From Pseudomonadota bacterium (GTDB lineage Bacteria; Pseudomonadota; Alphaproteobacteria; Rhizobiales; Devosiaceae), in assembly GCA_023391095.1 (NCBI GenBank), contig JAEWBN010000022.1:434001-498000 (forward strand): DNA of 64,000 nucleotides, written 5' to 3'. Position 1 is the stretch's first letter; each line of letters starts with the position of its first letter. A program made the position numbers and the translations under genes. Of the stretch, positions 25,243 to 33,880 are shown one piece after another. The notes under the pieces were generated by a model. The model searched no databases. It was not told the origin of the DNA and saw only the letters and a program-made list of their open reading frames with translations.

Positions 25243-27039
25243 ATGAGTCGCAAGAAGCTCGATTTTCGCGCCGATGCTTTCCGCAACGTGCTCGGCTTTA
25301 CCTTTACCCATTGGCGAGGACAGCCCTGGCGTATCGCGGCGATCACCGCCCTCGTGATGGGGGCAACTTTGGCCGAGGCGCTGAGCCCCCTCTTTGCGGG
25401 ACGACTGGTGGACGCTGTCGGCGCCGGCGGCAACGATGCCATGGCCGCTGCGATCACGGCCTTCCTCACCATGTCCGTGCTGTATCTCAGTTCGGTCGTG
25501 TTGCGGCAGTTCGCGTTTCTCAACATCATCGCGCTCACCCTAAAGATGATGAGCGAGATCGCCGCCAGCGCCTTTCATCGGGTGCAGCGGTTTTCGACCG
25601 ACTGGCATGCCAACAGCTTTGCCGGTTCCACCGTGCGCAAGATCACGCGCGGCATGTGGGCGCTCGACCTGCTCAACGACACACTGCTGATCGCCCTCCT
25701 GCCCTCAACCGTCATGCTGGTGGGTGCAACGATTATCCTGGGGTCCTACTGGCCCATCATGGGCGCGCTGGTTGGCGTCGGGTCGCTGATCTACATCGGC
25801 GTGACGGTTACGCTATCGACCGGCTTTGTCGCGCCGGCGGCAACGCTGGCCAATGCCTGGGACACCCGCATGGGCGGCGCGCTCGCGGATGCCGTGAGCT
25901 GCAACTCCGTGGTCAAGGCGTTTGGCGCCGAAACGCGCGAGGAAAGCCGTCTCAAGGGCGTCATCTCCAAGTGGGACAGCCGCACCCGCCGCACCTGGAA
26001 GCGCGGCACGCTCAATGGTGGCGTGCAGGGGCTGATGATGGTCATCATGCAGACGGCCATTCTGGGCCTCGTGCTCTATCTCTGGTCGGTGGGACAGGCC
26101 ACGCCCGGCGATATCGCCTTTGTGCTCAGCATGTTCTTCCTGCTGTCGGGACACCTGCGCGACGTGGGCCAGCACATCCGCAACCTGCAGCGCTCGGTCA
26201 ATGACATGGAGGAGCTGGTCAATCTCTATGCCCAGGATCTGGGGATCGAGGATGAAAAGGGCGCGACGCCCATCGCCATTACCGAAGGCGCCATCGCCTT
26301 CAACAACGTGACCTTCCAGTACGGCGCCCACCCGACCCCGCTCTACCGCGACTTCTCGGTCACCATCCAGCCAGGCGAGCGGGTTGGGCTTGTGGGCCAT
26401 TCGGGTTCGGGCAAGACGACATTCGTCAAGCTGATCCAGCGCCTCTACGACCTCAAGGACGGCACCATCACGATTGACGGGCAGGATATTTCTCGGGTGC
26501 AGCAGGCCTCCCTGCGCAGTCAGATTGCCATCGTGCAGCAGGAACCCATCCTGTTTCACCGCACGCTGGCCGAGAACATCGCCTATGCCCGGCCCGGCGC
26601 GAGCCGCGGGGAGATCATCGAGGCGGCCCGGCAGGCCAATGCGCATGATTTCATCATGGAATTGCCCAAGGGCTACGAGACCATGGTGGGCGAGCGCGGC
26701 GTCAAGCTATCGGGTGGCGAGCGCCAGCGTGTCGCGATTGCCCGGGCTTTCCTCGCCGATGCGCCCATCTTGATCCTCGACGAGGCGACGTCCAGTCTCG
26801 ACAGCGAAAGCGAAGTCATGATCCAGGAGGCCATGGAGCGACTGATGGAGGGCCGGACCACCCTCGTCATCGCTCATCGCCTTTCCACTGTGCGCGCACT
26901 CGACCGGCTTCTGGTCTTCGACAAGGGCACGATCATCGAAGAGGGCAATCACGAAGCCCTGATCCGGCTCAATGGCGGCACCTATCGCCGCCTGTTCGAG
27001 CGCCAGGCGCTCGAATTGACCAAGGGTCTTGTAGCTTAA
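25243..27039 (+). CDS. ABC exporter (fused membrane and ATPase domains)
   Basis: 598 aa half-transporter. Six membrane segments lie in the first 310 residues. The ATPase carries Walker A GHSGSGKT (about 385), signature KLSGGERQRVAIARA (about 489), Walker B ILILDEATSSLD with the catalytic Glu intact, and H-loop IAHRLST. All motifs are consensus, so it should work as a homodimer. It resembles multidrug or lipid exporters of the MsbA/LmrA type; substrate unknown. The ribosome site is weak (GGCAAGACA). A terminator follows. Confidence 0.9.
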   Translation: MSRKKLDFRADAFRNVLGFTFTHWRGQPWRIAAITALVMGATLAEALSPLFAGRLVDAVGAGGNDAMAAAITAFLTMSVLYLSSVVLRQFAFLNIIALTLKMMSEIAASAFHRVQRFSTDWHANSFAGSTVRKITRGMWALDLLNDTLLIALLPSTVMLVGATIILGSYWPIMGALVGVGSLIYIGVTVTLSTGFVAPAATLANAWDTRMGGALADAVSCNSVVKAFGAETREESRLKGVISKWDSRTRRTWKRGTLNGGVQGLMMVIMQTAILGLVLYLWSVGQATPGDIAFVLSMFFLLSGHLRDVGQHIRNLQRSVNDMEELVNLYAQDLGIEDEKGATPIAITEGAIAFNNVTFQYGAHPTPLYRDFSVTIQPGERVGLVGHSGSGKTTFVKLIQRLYDLKDGTITIDGQDISRVQQASLRSQIAIVQQEPILFHRTLAENIAYARPGASRGEIIEAARQANAHDFIMELPKGYETMVGERGVKLSGGERQRVAIARAFLADAPILILDEATSSLDSESEVMIQEAMERLMEGRTTLVIAHRLSTVRALDRLLVFDKGTIIEEGNHEALIRLNGGTYRRLFERQALELTKGLVA

Positions 27040-27041
27040 GC

Positions 27042-27066
27042 AAAGGGCACCCGATGGGTGCCCTTT
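27042..27066. terminator. Terminator between the exporter and a small-protein gene
   Basis: An 11-bp stem (AAAGGGCACCC and complement) with a 3-nt loop is followed by TTTTC on the plus side. It sits just after the exporter stop and directly abuts the stop of the convergent small gene, so it can serve both. Confidence 0.85.
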
Positions 27067-27067
27067 T

Positions 27068-27244
27068 CTAGGATGCGTCGCGGTCTTCTCGTTGGTATTC
27101 GCGCTTAGTCTCGACCTCGGTCAAGACGCGCTCCGACAGGGTGCGCTGGCGATTGCGCATGATGCCGTAGATCATTCCTGCGGCAAGGATCGCGACGCCG
27201 ACCGTGATCACCACCGCCCATATGGCTTGGCCACCAAATTCCAT
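27068..27244 (-). CDS. 58-residue single-span membrane protein, unknown
   Basis: One hydrophobic segment (AIWAVVITVGVAILAAGMIYGIM, residues about 7-29) is followed by a basic/acidic helical tail (RNRQRTLSERVLTEVETKREYQRED), so the tail is probably cytoplasmic. AAAGGAGAA precedes ATG 27244, a very good ribosome site. It lies about 50 nt downstream of the DUF924 gene on the same strand. I know no function. Confidence 0.75.
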   Translation of the reverse strand: MEFGGQAIWAVVITVGVAILAAGMIYGIMRNRQRTLSERVLTEVETKREYQREDRDAS

Positions 27245-27293
27245 CTTGGTTCTCCTTTGCCGGGAAAACGGCAAAGGCGCCGATGGGTTGCCT

Positions 27294-27836
27294 TTAGAAG
27301 CTGCGGTCGCCCTGTTCTGCCATATAGGCGATTTCCTCCGGCGTGCTGTCGCGCCCCAGCGCCTTGTTGCGGAAGGGGAAGCGCCCGAAGCGGGCTATGG
27401 TGTCGCGATGTGCGCGCATGTAGTTGAGCGAGTTCTCGTCGCCATAGGCTTCGTAAAGCCGCACGCCTTCGTCCTGAATGACGAGGGACTCGGCATGCAT
27501 GTAGGGTAGATAGAAGAAGCTCGCCCAGGCGTGGTCGACAGCCATGTCGTGACCGCCGGCGACCGCTTCCTGTGCCAGCGCCAGGGCCATCTTGTCCTGC
27601 GCAAAAGCGACGGGGCTGCCGCGATAGAGCTGCCGAGAGAACTGGTCCAGAAGCACGATCTCGGCAATGCGCCCTTCCGGTGTTTCGCGCCAGGCCCAGG
27701 CCTCGCCGCGCGCAGCCTGCGCATGAAGATCGGTGAAGCGCTGGCATTTAGCGTCGAACACCGCGTCCCCGCCGAACCAGTCATCAAAGCCATGCTCGAC
27801 AAACCAGAACTGGATGAGATCTTGAGGGCCGTGCAT
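27294..27836 (-). CDS. DUF924-family protein
   Basis: 180 aa soluble protein of the DUF924 (TPR-like helical) family. Family features are the N-terminal IQFWF, VLLDQFSRQLYRGSP, HAWASFFYLPYMHAES and the C-terminal FGRFPFRNKALGR. No enzymatic role is established for the family. The ATG at 27836 has AGGAG at 6 nt; a longer open frame runs into the neighbouring gene and is not supported. It follows the VOC gene by about 60 nt and is probably co-transcribed with it. Confidence 0.88.
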   Translation of the reverse strand: MHGPQDLIQFWFVEHGFDDWFGGDAVFDAKCQRFTDLHAQAARGEAWAWRETPEGRIAEIVLLDQFSRQLYRGSPVAFAQDKMALALAQEAVAGGHDMAVDHAWASFFYLPYMHAESLVIQDEGVRLYEAYGDENSLNYMRAHRDTIARFGRFPFRNKALGRDSTPEEIAYMAEQGDRSF

Positions 27837-27897
27837 GACTAACTCCTGGGAAGATACAGAGCTGGCACCATCCGTGTGGATGGCGCCGGTGTAAAGG

Positions 27898-28821
27898 TCA
27901 GGCGGCCAGTTCGAGCCGGATACGGTTGCCGAACGGGTCGCGGGTTTCGAGATCATTGCCGACCACATCGACCGGTGCGCCGGCCTTTTCGAGCCGCGTC
28001 TTAAGGGCAGCGAGGCTTTCAGCATCCGGCAGGACGATGGTGAACCACCGCAGTCCTGCAGCTCCAGTTGGGGGCAGTTTTGCATTGGGGCCCGACCAGA
28101 TGTTGAAGGCCAGCGTATGGGGCATGTAGTCGAGCCCGACATCGCCCATGCCGAAGGACTGGATCAGCAGGAAGCCGGCAAAACCCACCACGTCGCGATA
28201 AAAGTCCATGGCGCGATCGAGGTCGTTCACATGCACATGCACGTGGCCGATGCGCGTGCCGGAAGGCATGCGGGCAGCCAGAACCGGGTTAGGCCCAAGC
28301 TCTTCAAGCAGACCGTCGAGGTCGATGGGTTCGCGGCCTGAATGGGGCTTGCCATCTGCGGTTACGGCGTAGGTTTCGCCCTTGTCGGGGTCACCCAGAG
28401 TGCCGCGATCCGGCGTTTCGAAGGTGATCTCGATGCCAATGCCGTCAAAATCCCAAAGGTAGATGGCTTCGGAGACGAGGTGGTCGGTGGGCGAGATGCG
28501 GACATTGCGCTGCAGGGCGCGCACGGCCATCTGCGCCAGGTCAACGCGACGCGGCACGTGGATGGCGACGTGATAAAGCCCGATGGTGCGCTGCACGACC
28601 GGCTGGGTCGCGCCGGTTTCGAGCACGATCAGCGTCTTGCCACCGACGCCCATATGGAGGGCATTGCCGTTTTCCTCGATAAGGTCGAGGCCGACGACAT
28701 CCTGCCAGATGGCCAGCGCCTTGGCGCGTTCGGTAACGGCGATACGGACCGGCCCCAGCGTCGTGGTCAGAGGCAGGATGGGAGCGGAGCGGACATTGGT
28801 CTGTACGGATGTGTCGATCAT
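27898..28821 (-). CDS. VOC-family ring-cleavage dioxygenase (CatE-like)
   Basis: 307 aa with two vicinal-oxygen-chelate modules. Module one contains TIGLYHVAIHVPRRVDLA, module two HVHVHVNDLDRAMDFYRDVVGF. A metal Glu is likely in the C-terminal GNRIRLEL. Length and layout match catechol-2,3-dioxygenase-like proteins (CatE/YfiE), which open an aromatic diol ring using Fe(II). The substrate is uncertain because no aromatic pathway gene is nearby. AAGGAGG lies before the ATG at 28821. It is followed by the DUF924 gene. Confidence 0.82.
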   Translation of the reverse strand: MIDTSVQTNVRSAPILPLTTTLGPVRIAVTERAKALAIWQDVVGLDLIEENGNALHMGVGGKTLIVLETGATQPVVQRTIGLYHVAIHVPRRVDLAQMAVRALQRNVRISPTDHLVSEAIYLWDFDGIGIEITFETPDRGTLGDPDKGETYAVTADGKPHSGREPIDLDGLLEELGPNPVLAARMPSGTRIGHVHVHVNDLDRAMDFYRDVVGFAGFLLIQSFGMGDVGLDYMPHTLAFNIWSGPNAKLPPTGAAGLRWFTIVLPDAESLAALKTRLEKAGAPVDVVGNDLETRDPFGNRIRLELAA

Positions 28822-28918
28822 TTTCGACCTCCTTGAATTGCATGACCCAGATGTAGCGCGCCCCACCCTTCGCAGAAAGTGGACGATACCGAAGGCTTTG
28901 TTCGACGATCCGCTCCAG

Positions 28919-29728
28919 TCAAAGACCTGCGCGGACAGCGATATCTCCCCACTGCTCAACGAACTCGTCCCGCGCCCGCAGCCCACCGCTCACGTCATGG
29001 CGCTTTTCATCCTGATTGAGCCGCACGAAAACGACACGCTTGCCCGCCTTTTCGGCCCAGCCGACATACCAGCCCCAGCCCTTGGCGTAATCGAAGCTAT
29101 AGTCAGCGCGGCGGGGATAGGCGGAGCCGGTCTTGCCCCAGAGCTGCCAGCCATCGGCCGCTCCCGGGCTTTCGAGCAGGCTGATGGCTCCGTCCACGGC
29201 ACGTTGGGAAACCGGCAACTGCCCCTGCAGCAGCGCCGCGATGAAACCGGCCTGTTCCAGAGGGGAGATCTTGAGCGAGGAAGAAATCCAGGAGCGTTCG
29301 AGACCGTTGTTTCGACCGGGATCACCAGAGAAATCGGCATTGCCATAGCCAAAGCCCTGCGCAAACGCTGTGAGCTTTTCAATACCGAGCCGTTCAGTGA
29401 GGCGCTGGGAATACCAGACATTGGAAAAGTGGATCCACATGGTCGGATCGGTGTCCTGCCGCCATGCGGCGACCCAAACGGCGTAACCTTCGCGGAAGGG
29501 AAACTTCGGTTCGGTCTTTGAGGTGATGATGCCTGTTTCGAATGCCATGACCGCGAGGGGGAGCTTGAAGGTGGACGCCGGCGTCACTCGTGTGTCGCAA
29601 TCGCCTTCGGCGAAGAGCACGGTGCGGCTCACCGGATCGGCCACCAGCGTACAGAGCGTGCGCGCCTCGGCAGGCAGCGCAAGGCAGAGGCCCAGCAGTA
29701 CAGGAATAAGGATTTTCGGCAGACGCAT
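28919..29728 (-). CDS. Class D (OXA-type) beta-lactamase
   Basis: 269 aa periplasmic serine hydrolase with a signal peptide (1-22, PAEA before RTL). All class D landmarks are present: S52-T-F-K55 (acylated Ser and carboxylated Lys), S102-N-V104, Y128-G-N130, W147 and K199-T-G201. This argues for a working beta-lactamase rather than a BlaR sensor. No integron, transposase or resistance cluster is near and base composition is not unusual, so it looks like a resident chromosomal gene. Confidence 0.88.
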   Translation of the reverse strand: MRLPKILIPVLLGLCLALPAEARTLCTLVADPVSRTVLFAEGDCDTRVTPASTFKLPLAVMAFETGIITSKTEPKFPFREGYAVWVAAWRQDTDPTMWIHFSNVWYSQRLTERLGIEKLTAFAQGFGYGNADFSGDPGRNNGLERSWISSSLKISPLEQAGFIAALLQGQLPVSQRAVDGAISLLESPGAADGWQLWGKTGSAYPRRADYSFDYAKGWGWYVGWAEKAGKRVVFVRLNQDEKRHDVSGGLRARDEFVEQWGDIAVRAGL

Positions 29729-29778
29729 GAACCCTCCCGCTGCATGCTGGATTTCACTTTAGCGCCGATTCAGGTGAA

Positions 29779-30375
29779 ATGACGACGATGACCGAAATCC
29801 CGCTCGACCGCCGTTTCTTCGACCGTCCTGTTGTTGCGGTGGCGCGCGACCTGATCGGCGCCGTGCTGCTGCATAAGGGCGTCGGAGGACCGATCGTCGA
29901 GGTCGAGGCCTATGACCAGGCCGACCCCGCCTCGCATAGTTTCCGAGGCCCGACGCTGCGCAACAGCGCAATGTTCGGCCCCCCGGGCCATGCCTATGTC
30001 TATAAAATCTACGGCATCCACCATTGCCTCAATTTCGTCTGCGCGCCGGGGAGTGCTGTGCTCATTCGCGCACTTGAGCCGCAAACGGGGTTGGAGACCA
30101 TGCACCTGCGTCGCGGGGGTGTGGGGGAGCGACAGCTCTGCTCGGGTCCCGGCAAGCTGGCGCAGGCGCTCGGCATCGATCTTGCTCAGAATGGGCTGCC
30201 GCTCGACAGCCCGCCCTTTGCGCTTTTTGCGGCCGACGAACAGGCAGAAATCGCAACCGGCCCCCGCATCGGCATCACCAAGGGCGTGGAGACGCCCTGG
30301 CGCTTCGACCTTGCGGGCTCGCGGTTCCTCAGCAAGCCCATTTCACCGAAGGTCTTGGCGCCGAAGATTTTGTGA
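29779..30375 (+). CDS. 3-methyladenine DNA glycosylase (AAG/MPG family)
   Basis: 198 aa base-excision enzyme removing alkylated purines. The family core is clear: FFDRPVVAVARDLIGAVLL, the catalytic VEVEAYDQADPASHSFRG, FGPPGHAYVYKIYGIHHCLNFV, and CSGPGKLAQALGI. An AGGTGA site lies close to the ATG at 29779. It is divergent from the beta-lactamase gene and stands alone. Confidence 0.93.
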   Translation: MTTMTEIPLDRRFFDRPVVAVARDLIGAVLLHKGVGGPIVEVEAYDQADPASHSFRGPTLRNSAMFGPPGHAYVYKIYGIHHCLNFVCAPGSAVLIRALEPQTGLETMHLRRGGVGERQLCSGPGKLAQALGIDLAQNGLPLDSPPFALFAADEQAEIATGPRIGITKGVETPWRFDLAGSRFLSKPISPKVLAPKIL

Positions 30376-30560
30376 TCGTGCCGATGCAACCGGAGCGCGG
30401 CTTGAACATTAGCCCGGCACGAGACCGGTGTGTGTCAACCGGACGCGATGGCATAGGGAACGGACATGGTTTTTCCGGTTTCCCGGTCCGGCCAACGAAA
30501 CGGCAGCCGAGCCCTTATCCCATCCACACCGGTCTCACCCCCCTCCATAAGGAGACAGCC

Positions 30561-30878
30561 ATGCCGCAGGGTGACAAAGGTGCCTATACCGATAAGCAGA
30601 AGCGGAAGGCCGAGCATATCGAGGAAGGCTACGAGAAGAAGGGTGTGAGCAAGGACGAAGCCGAGCGCCGCGCCTGGGCAACGGTCAACAAGGATGATGC
30701 TGGCGGCAAAAAATCGGGCTCCGGCCGCGGCAAGGATACCGGCCACCCCGCCGCGCACAAGGGCGGCAAAAAGGGTGGCGAGGCCTCCGCCAGCCGCTCT
30801 GCCGCCGACCGCTCCGCTTCGGCAAAGAAGGCCGCGGCCACTCGCAAGCGCAATGCCGAGAGCCACGCCAATCACTAA
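30561..30878 (+). CDS. Small basic protein, annotated elsewhere as plasmid stabilisation protein
   Basis: 105 aa, highly charged. An N-terminal conserved block (KQKRKAEHIEEGYEKKGVSKDEAERRAWATVNK, of the ChaB/plasmid-stabilisation type) is followed by a Lys/Gly/Ser/Ala-rich tail that is probably disordered and could bind DNA. AAGGAGA lies at good spacing before ATG 30561. The longer upstream frame lacks a ribosome site. The plasmid name is historical; no plasmid functions are seen here. Confidence 0.8.
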   Translation: MPQGDKGAYTDKQKRKAEHIEEGYEKKGVSKDEAERRAWATVNKDDAGGKKSGSGRGKDTGHPAAHKGGKKGGEASASRSAADRSASAKKAAATRKRNAESHANH

Positions 30879-30936
30879 AGCGGAATGCGGCGCTCTGCGC
30901 GTTGCCTCTCTGGGGAGGGCGTGATTCAAAGGGCAT

Positions 30937-32784
30937 GTGGATGTCCTTGAGTCGTACGATCTGTTTTCGCCCCATCGCCATGAGCGGCCGACGCCGCTCG
31001 CGGTGCTGCGCGACATTTTCGGGCACAAGGCGTTTCGCGGATTACAGGCCGACGTGATCGATCACGTCGCAGGTGGTGGCGATGCCGTGGTGCTTTTCCC
31101 CACCGGCGCCGGCAAATCCATGTGTTACCAGATCCCGGCCATCTGCCGATCGGGAGTTGGCATCGTCGTCTCCCCGCTGATCGCCCTGATGCGCGACCAG
31201 GTGGAAGCGCTGAAGCAAGCTGGTGTTGCGGCAGCGGCGCTCAATTCTTCGCTGACGGCGGAAGAATCCGCCGAAGTGCGCCGGAAGCTGCGGCGGGGGG
31301 AACTGGACCTCCTTTATGTGGCGCCCGAGCGCGTCGCGACGCCGGGCTTTGCCAATATGCTGGCCGATTGCGAAATCGCGCTCTTTGCCATCGACGAGGC
31401 CCATTGCGTGAGCCAATGGGGCCATGATTTCCGCCCGGAATATCGCGAACTCATTCATCTCGTTGAACTCTTCCCCGGCGTGCCGCGCATCGCGCTCACC
31501 GCCACGGCCGATCCCACCACACGGGAAGACATTATCGAGCGGCTGGGGCTTGAGCAGGCCGAGGTGTTTACCACCAGCTTTGACCGCCCGAACATTTCCT
31601 ATTCCATCGTCGAGCGCGACAAGCCGCGCGACCAGCTTCTCGACTTTCTTGGAAGCCACAAAGGCGAGAGCGGTATCGTCTATTGCCTCTCCCGCGCCAA
31701 GGTAGAGGATGTCGCCGACTGGCTGACCAGCAAGGGCATCAAAGCCCTGCCCTATCATGCCGGCATGAGCGCGCAGCAGCGCAGCGCCAATCAGGATGCC
31801 TTCCTCAAGGAAGAGGGGCTTTGCCTTGTCGCAACTGTGGCCTTCGGCATGGGCATCGACAAGCCCGATGTCCGCTATGTCGCCCATATGGACCTGCCCG
31901 CCTCCATCGAAGCCTATTATCAGGAGACCGGACGCGCCGGACGCGACGGTCAGCCGGCCGATGCCTGGATGAGCTATGGCATGGCCGATGTGGTGCAACG
32001 GCGCCGGATGATCGACGAGGGCAATGCGCCCGACGAAATCAAGCGGCTCGAACACAGCAAGCTCAATGCGCTGCTCGGGGTTTGCGAAACGGCCTCGTGC
32101 CGGCGTCAGGCCATCCTCAGCCATTTCGGCGAAAGCTACCCGCAGCCCTGTGGCAATTGCGACACCTGCCGCTCGCCGGTCGAAAGCTGGGACGGAACGG
32201 AAGCCGCGATAAAGGCGCTGGCTGCCATCTATCGCACCGGCCAGCGCTTCGGCGCGGCCCATGTGATCGACGTGCTTGTTGGCAAGGACACCGAAAAAGT
32301 TCAGCGTTTCGGCCACCAGCATCAGAAGGTTTTTGGCCAAGGACGCGATCTCGATGCCAAGGCCTGGCAATCGGTCATCCGGCAGCTGACGGCCATGGGC
32401 CTCATCATCGTGGACCACGCCAATCACGGCGCGCTGCAACTGGCGGAGGGCGCAGGACCGGTTTTCAAGCGCGAGCGCCGCGTCATCCTGCGCAAGGACC
32501 GGCCGAAGAAATCCCTCGAGGTGCGTCGCGCCCTGGCGCGCTCTGTCGATGTGCCCGAGCACGCCAAACCGCTCTTTGAAGCACTGCGCGAGGAACGCCT
32601 GCGGCTTGCCAAGGAACAGGGCGTGCCGCCCTATGTCATCTTCCATGACGCAACGCTTAAGGCCATGGCGCTGGCCGAGCCGATCCATCCGCATGACATG
32701 CTCAACCTGCCCGGCGTCGGGCAAGGCAAGCTCGACCGCTATGGCGATGCGTTCCTGGCTGTGGTTTCAAATTTCAAAGGATGA
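30937..32784 (+). CDS. recQ: ATP-dependent DNA helicase RecQ
   Basis: 615 aa 3'-5' helicase for recombination and repair. In order: Walker A FPTGAGKS (54-61), DEAH in FAIDEAHCVSQWGHDFRPEY, motif VI TGRAGRDGQPADAW, zinc cysteines in CETASC and PCGNCDTC, the RQC winged helix, and a C-terminal HRDC domain (from about 535) ending in the helix-hairpin NLPGVGQGKLDRYG. The start is a GTG at 30937. All motifs are consensus. Confidence 0.96.
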   Translation: MDVLESYDLFSPHRHERPTPLAVLRDIFGHKAFRGLQADVIDHVAGGGDAVVLFPTGAGKSMCYQIPAICRSGVGIVVSPLIALMRDQVEALKQAGVAAAALNSSLTAEESAEVRRKLRRGELDLLYVAPERVATPGFANMLADCEIALFAIDEAHCVSQWGHDFRPEYRELIHLVELFPGVPRIALTATADPTTREDIIERLGLEQAEVFTTSFDRPNISYSIVERDKPRDQLLDFLGSHKGESGIVYCLSRAKVEDVADWLTSKGIKALPYHAGMSAQQRSANQDAFLKEEGLCLVATVAFGMGIDKPDVRYVAHMDLPASIEAYYQETGRAGRDGQPADAWMSYGMADVVQRRRMIDEGNAPDEIKRLEHSKLNALLGVCETASCRRQAILSHFGESYPQPCGNCDTCRSPVESWDGTEAAIKALAAIYRTGQRFGAAHVIDVLVGKDTEKVQRFGHQHQKVFGQGRDLDAKAWQSVIRQLTAMGLIIVDHANHGALQLAEGAGPVFKRERRVILRKDRPKKSLEVRRALARSVDVPEHAKPLFEALREERLRLAKEQGVPPYVIFHDATLKAMALAEPIHPHDMLNLPGVGQGKLDRYGDAFLAVVSNFKG

Positions 32785-32800
32785 CGCGATGAACGCAGCG

Positions 32801-32877
32801 AAGGCCCCCTCACCCGGCCTTCGGCCGATCTCTCACCCTGGGGGAGAGGCACAGCGCAATCGGAGTAAGGGGGCCTT
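32801..32877. repeat. Intergenic palindromic repeat after recQ
   Basis: Outer arms AAGGCCCCCT and AGGGGGCCTT enclose nested inverted repeats (GGCCTTCGGCC, CTCTC...GAGAG). The whole 77-bp unit fills the gap between recQ and the next gene. This CACCC/CGGCC/GGGGGAGAGG style is typical of dispersed repeats in these genomes. It ends 3 nt before the next ATG, so it could affect its translation. Confidence 0.6.
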
Positions 32878-32880
32878 GTC

Positions 32881-33855
32881 ATGAACCCCACCGCCAAACG
32901 CCCCCGCCTCCCCGTCATTGATATTGCGCGCGGCGTCGCCATCATTGCGATGGTCATCTACCATCTCGCATGGGATCTTTCGTTCTATCGCTTCATCCCC
33001 GTCGATGTCGGCTACGACCCGGGCTGGGTCATGTTTGCCCGCTCGATCCTCTTCGCCTTCATGCTGCTGGTCGGTGTGGGACTGGTACTGGGCCATGGCG
33101 ATGGCATGCGCTGGAAAAGCTTCTGGCGACGCTGGCTCCTTCTGGTCGGCGGCGCGGCGCTGATCACGCTCGGCACCTGGTTCACCTTCCCTGACAGCTT
33201 CGTCTATTTCGGCGTTCTGCATGCAATCGCAGCCGCAAGCCTGCTGGCGCTGCCGTTTCTCTTCACGCCGATCTGGCTGACGGGTCTGGTGGCAATTGTC
33301 GTCGTCGCCCTGCCCTTCCTGTTCTCCGACCCACTCTACAATTCCAAGGCCCTGTCCTGGATCGGGTTCTGGACCGAGCCGCCCTATACCAATGATCTTG
33401 TGCCGCTCTTTCCCTGGCTGGGCATTGTGCTCGCGGGGGTCCTCCTGATGCGGCTCATCCGGGCCAGAGCTGCCGAAGCGAAACTCGCGACCATCCAGCC
33501 CAAGAATGCCGTGGTCAAAGCGCTGGCCTGGATGGGACGCTGGAGCCTCGTCATCTATCTCGTCCACCAGCCCCTGCTGCTGGCGGCCATTGTACCGCTG
33601 TCACAGTTCATGGGCACGCAGGAAGCAGGACAGGAAATCGAGTTCCTCAATTCCTGCCAATCCACCTGCGAAGCGAGCGGCACCACGGCGACGCTCTGTG
33701 CCATTTATTGCCAATGCGGGCTCGAAGGCATCAAGCGCGACGAACTGTGGGACCCGATCTTCACCGGGGTCATCACGCCAGACCAGCAAAGCAAGCTCGA
33801 CGCCAATAACCTGCAATGCTCGCAGCTGATCTATCCTGATCTCACGGTCGAATAG
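32881..33855 (+). CDS. Heparan-alpha-glucosaminide acetyltransferase-like membrane protein (DUF1624 type)
   Basis: 324 aa, with about seven membrane segments. The N-terminus has the family pattern RLPVIDIARGVAIIAMVIYHLAWDLSF, containing the conserved histidine thought to carry the acetyl group in HGSNAT relatives. It probably acylates a cell-surface glycan; no substrate is known. The last 75 residues are unusual: they are soluble and hold six cysteines (SCQSTC, LC, YCQC, QC), suggesting a disulphide-bonded periplasmic tail or a metal site. Confidence 0.8.
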   Translation: MNPTAKRPRLPVIDIARGVAIIAMVIYHLAWDLSFYRFIPVDVGYDPGWVMFARSILFAFMLLVGVGLVLGHGDGMRWKSFWRRWLLLVGGAALITLGTWFTFPDSFVYFGVLHAIAAASLLALPFLFTPIWLTGLVAIVVVALPFLFSDPLYNSKALSWIGFWTEPPYTNDLVPLFPWLGIVLAGVLLMRLIRARAAEAKLATIQPKNAVVKALAWMGRWSLVIYLVHQPLLLAAIVPLSQFMGTQEAGQEIEFLNSCQSTCEASGTTATLCAIYCQCGLEGIKRDELWDPIFTGVITPDQQSKLDANNLQCSQLIYPDLTVE

Positions 33856-33880
33856 GCCTCTGAACGGCTGAGGCCAACCT

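Noticed and set aside
25028..25246. A 72-codon frame starting with TTG and overlapping the exporter start
   Set aside because: The ribosome site fits ATG 25032 in another frame better; the translation is Pro/Arg/Ala-rich with no match I know.
31042..32724. A 560-codon open frame on the minus strand opposite recQ
   Set aside because: It lies wholly antisense to a gene with every RecQ motif. High GC leaves long antisense frames open; it has no ribosome site or recognised domain.
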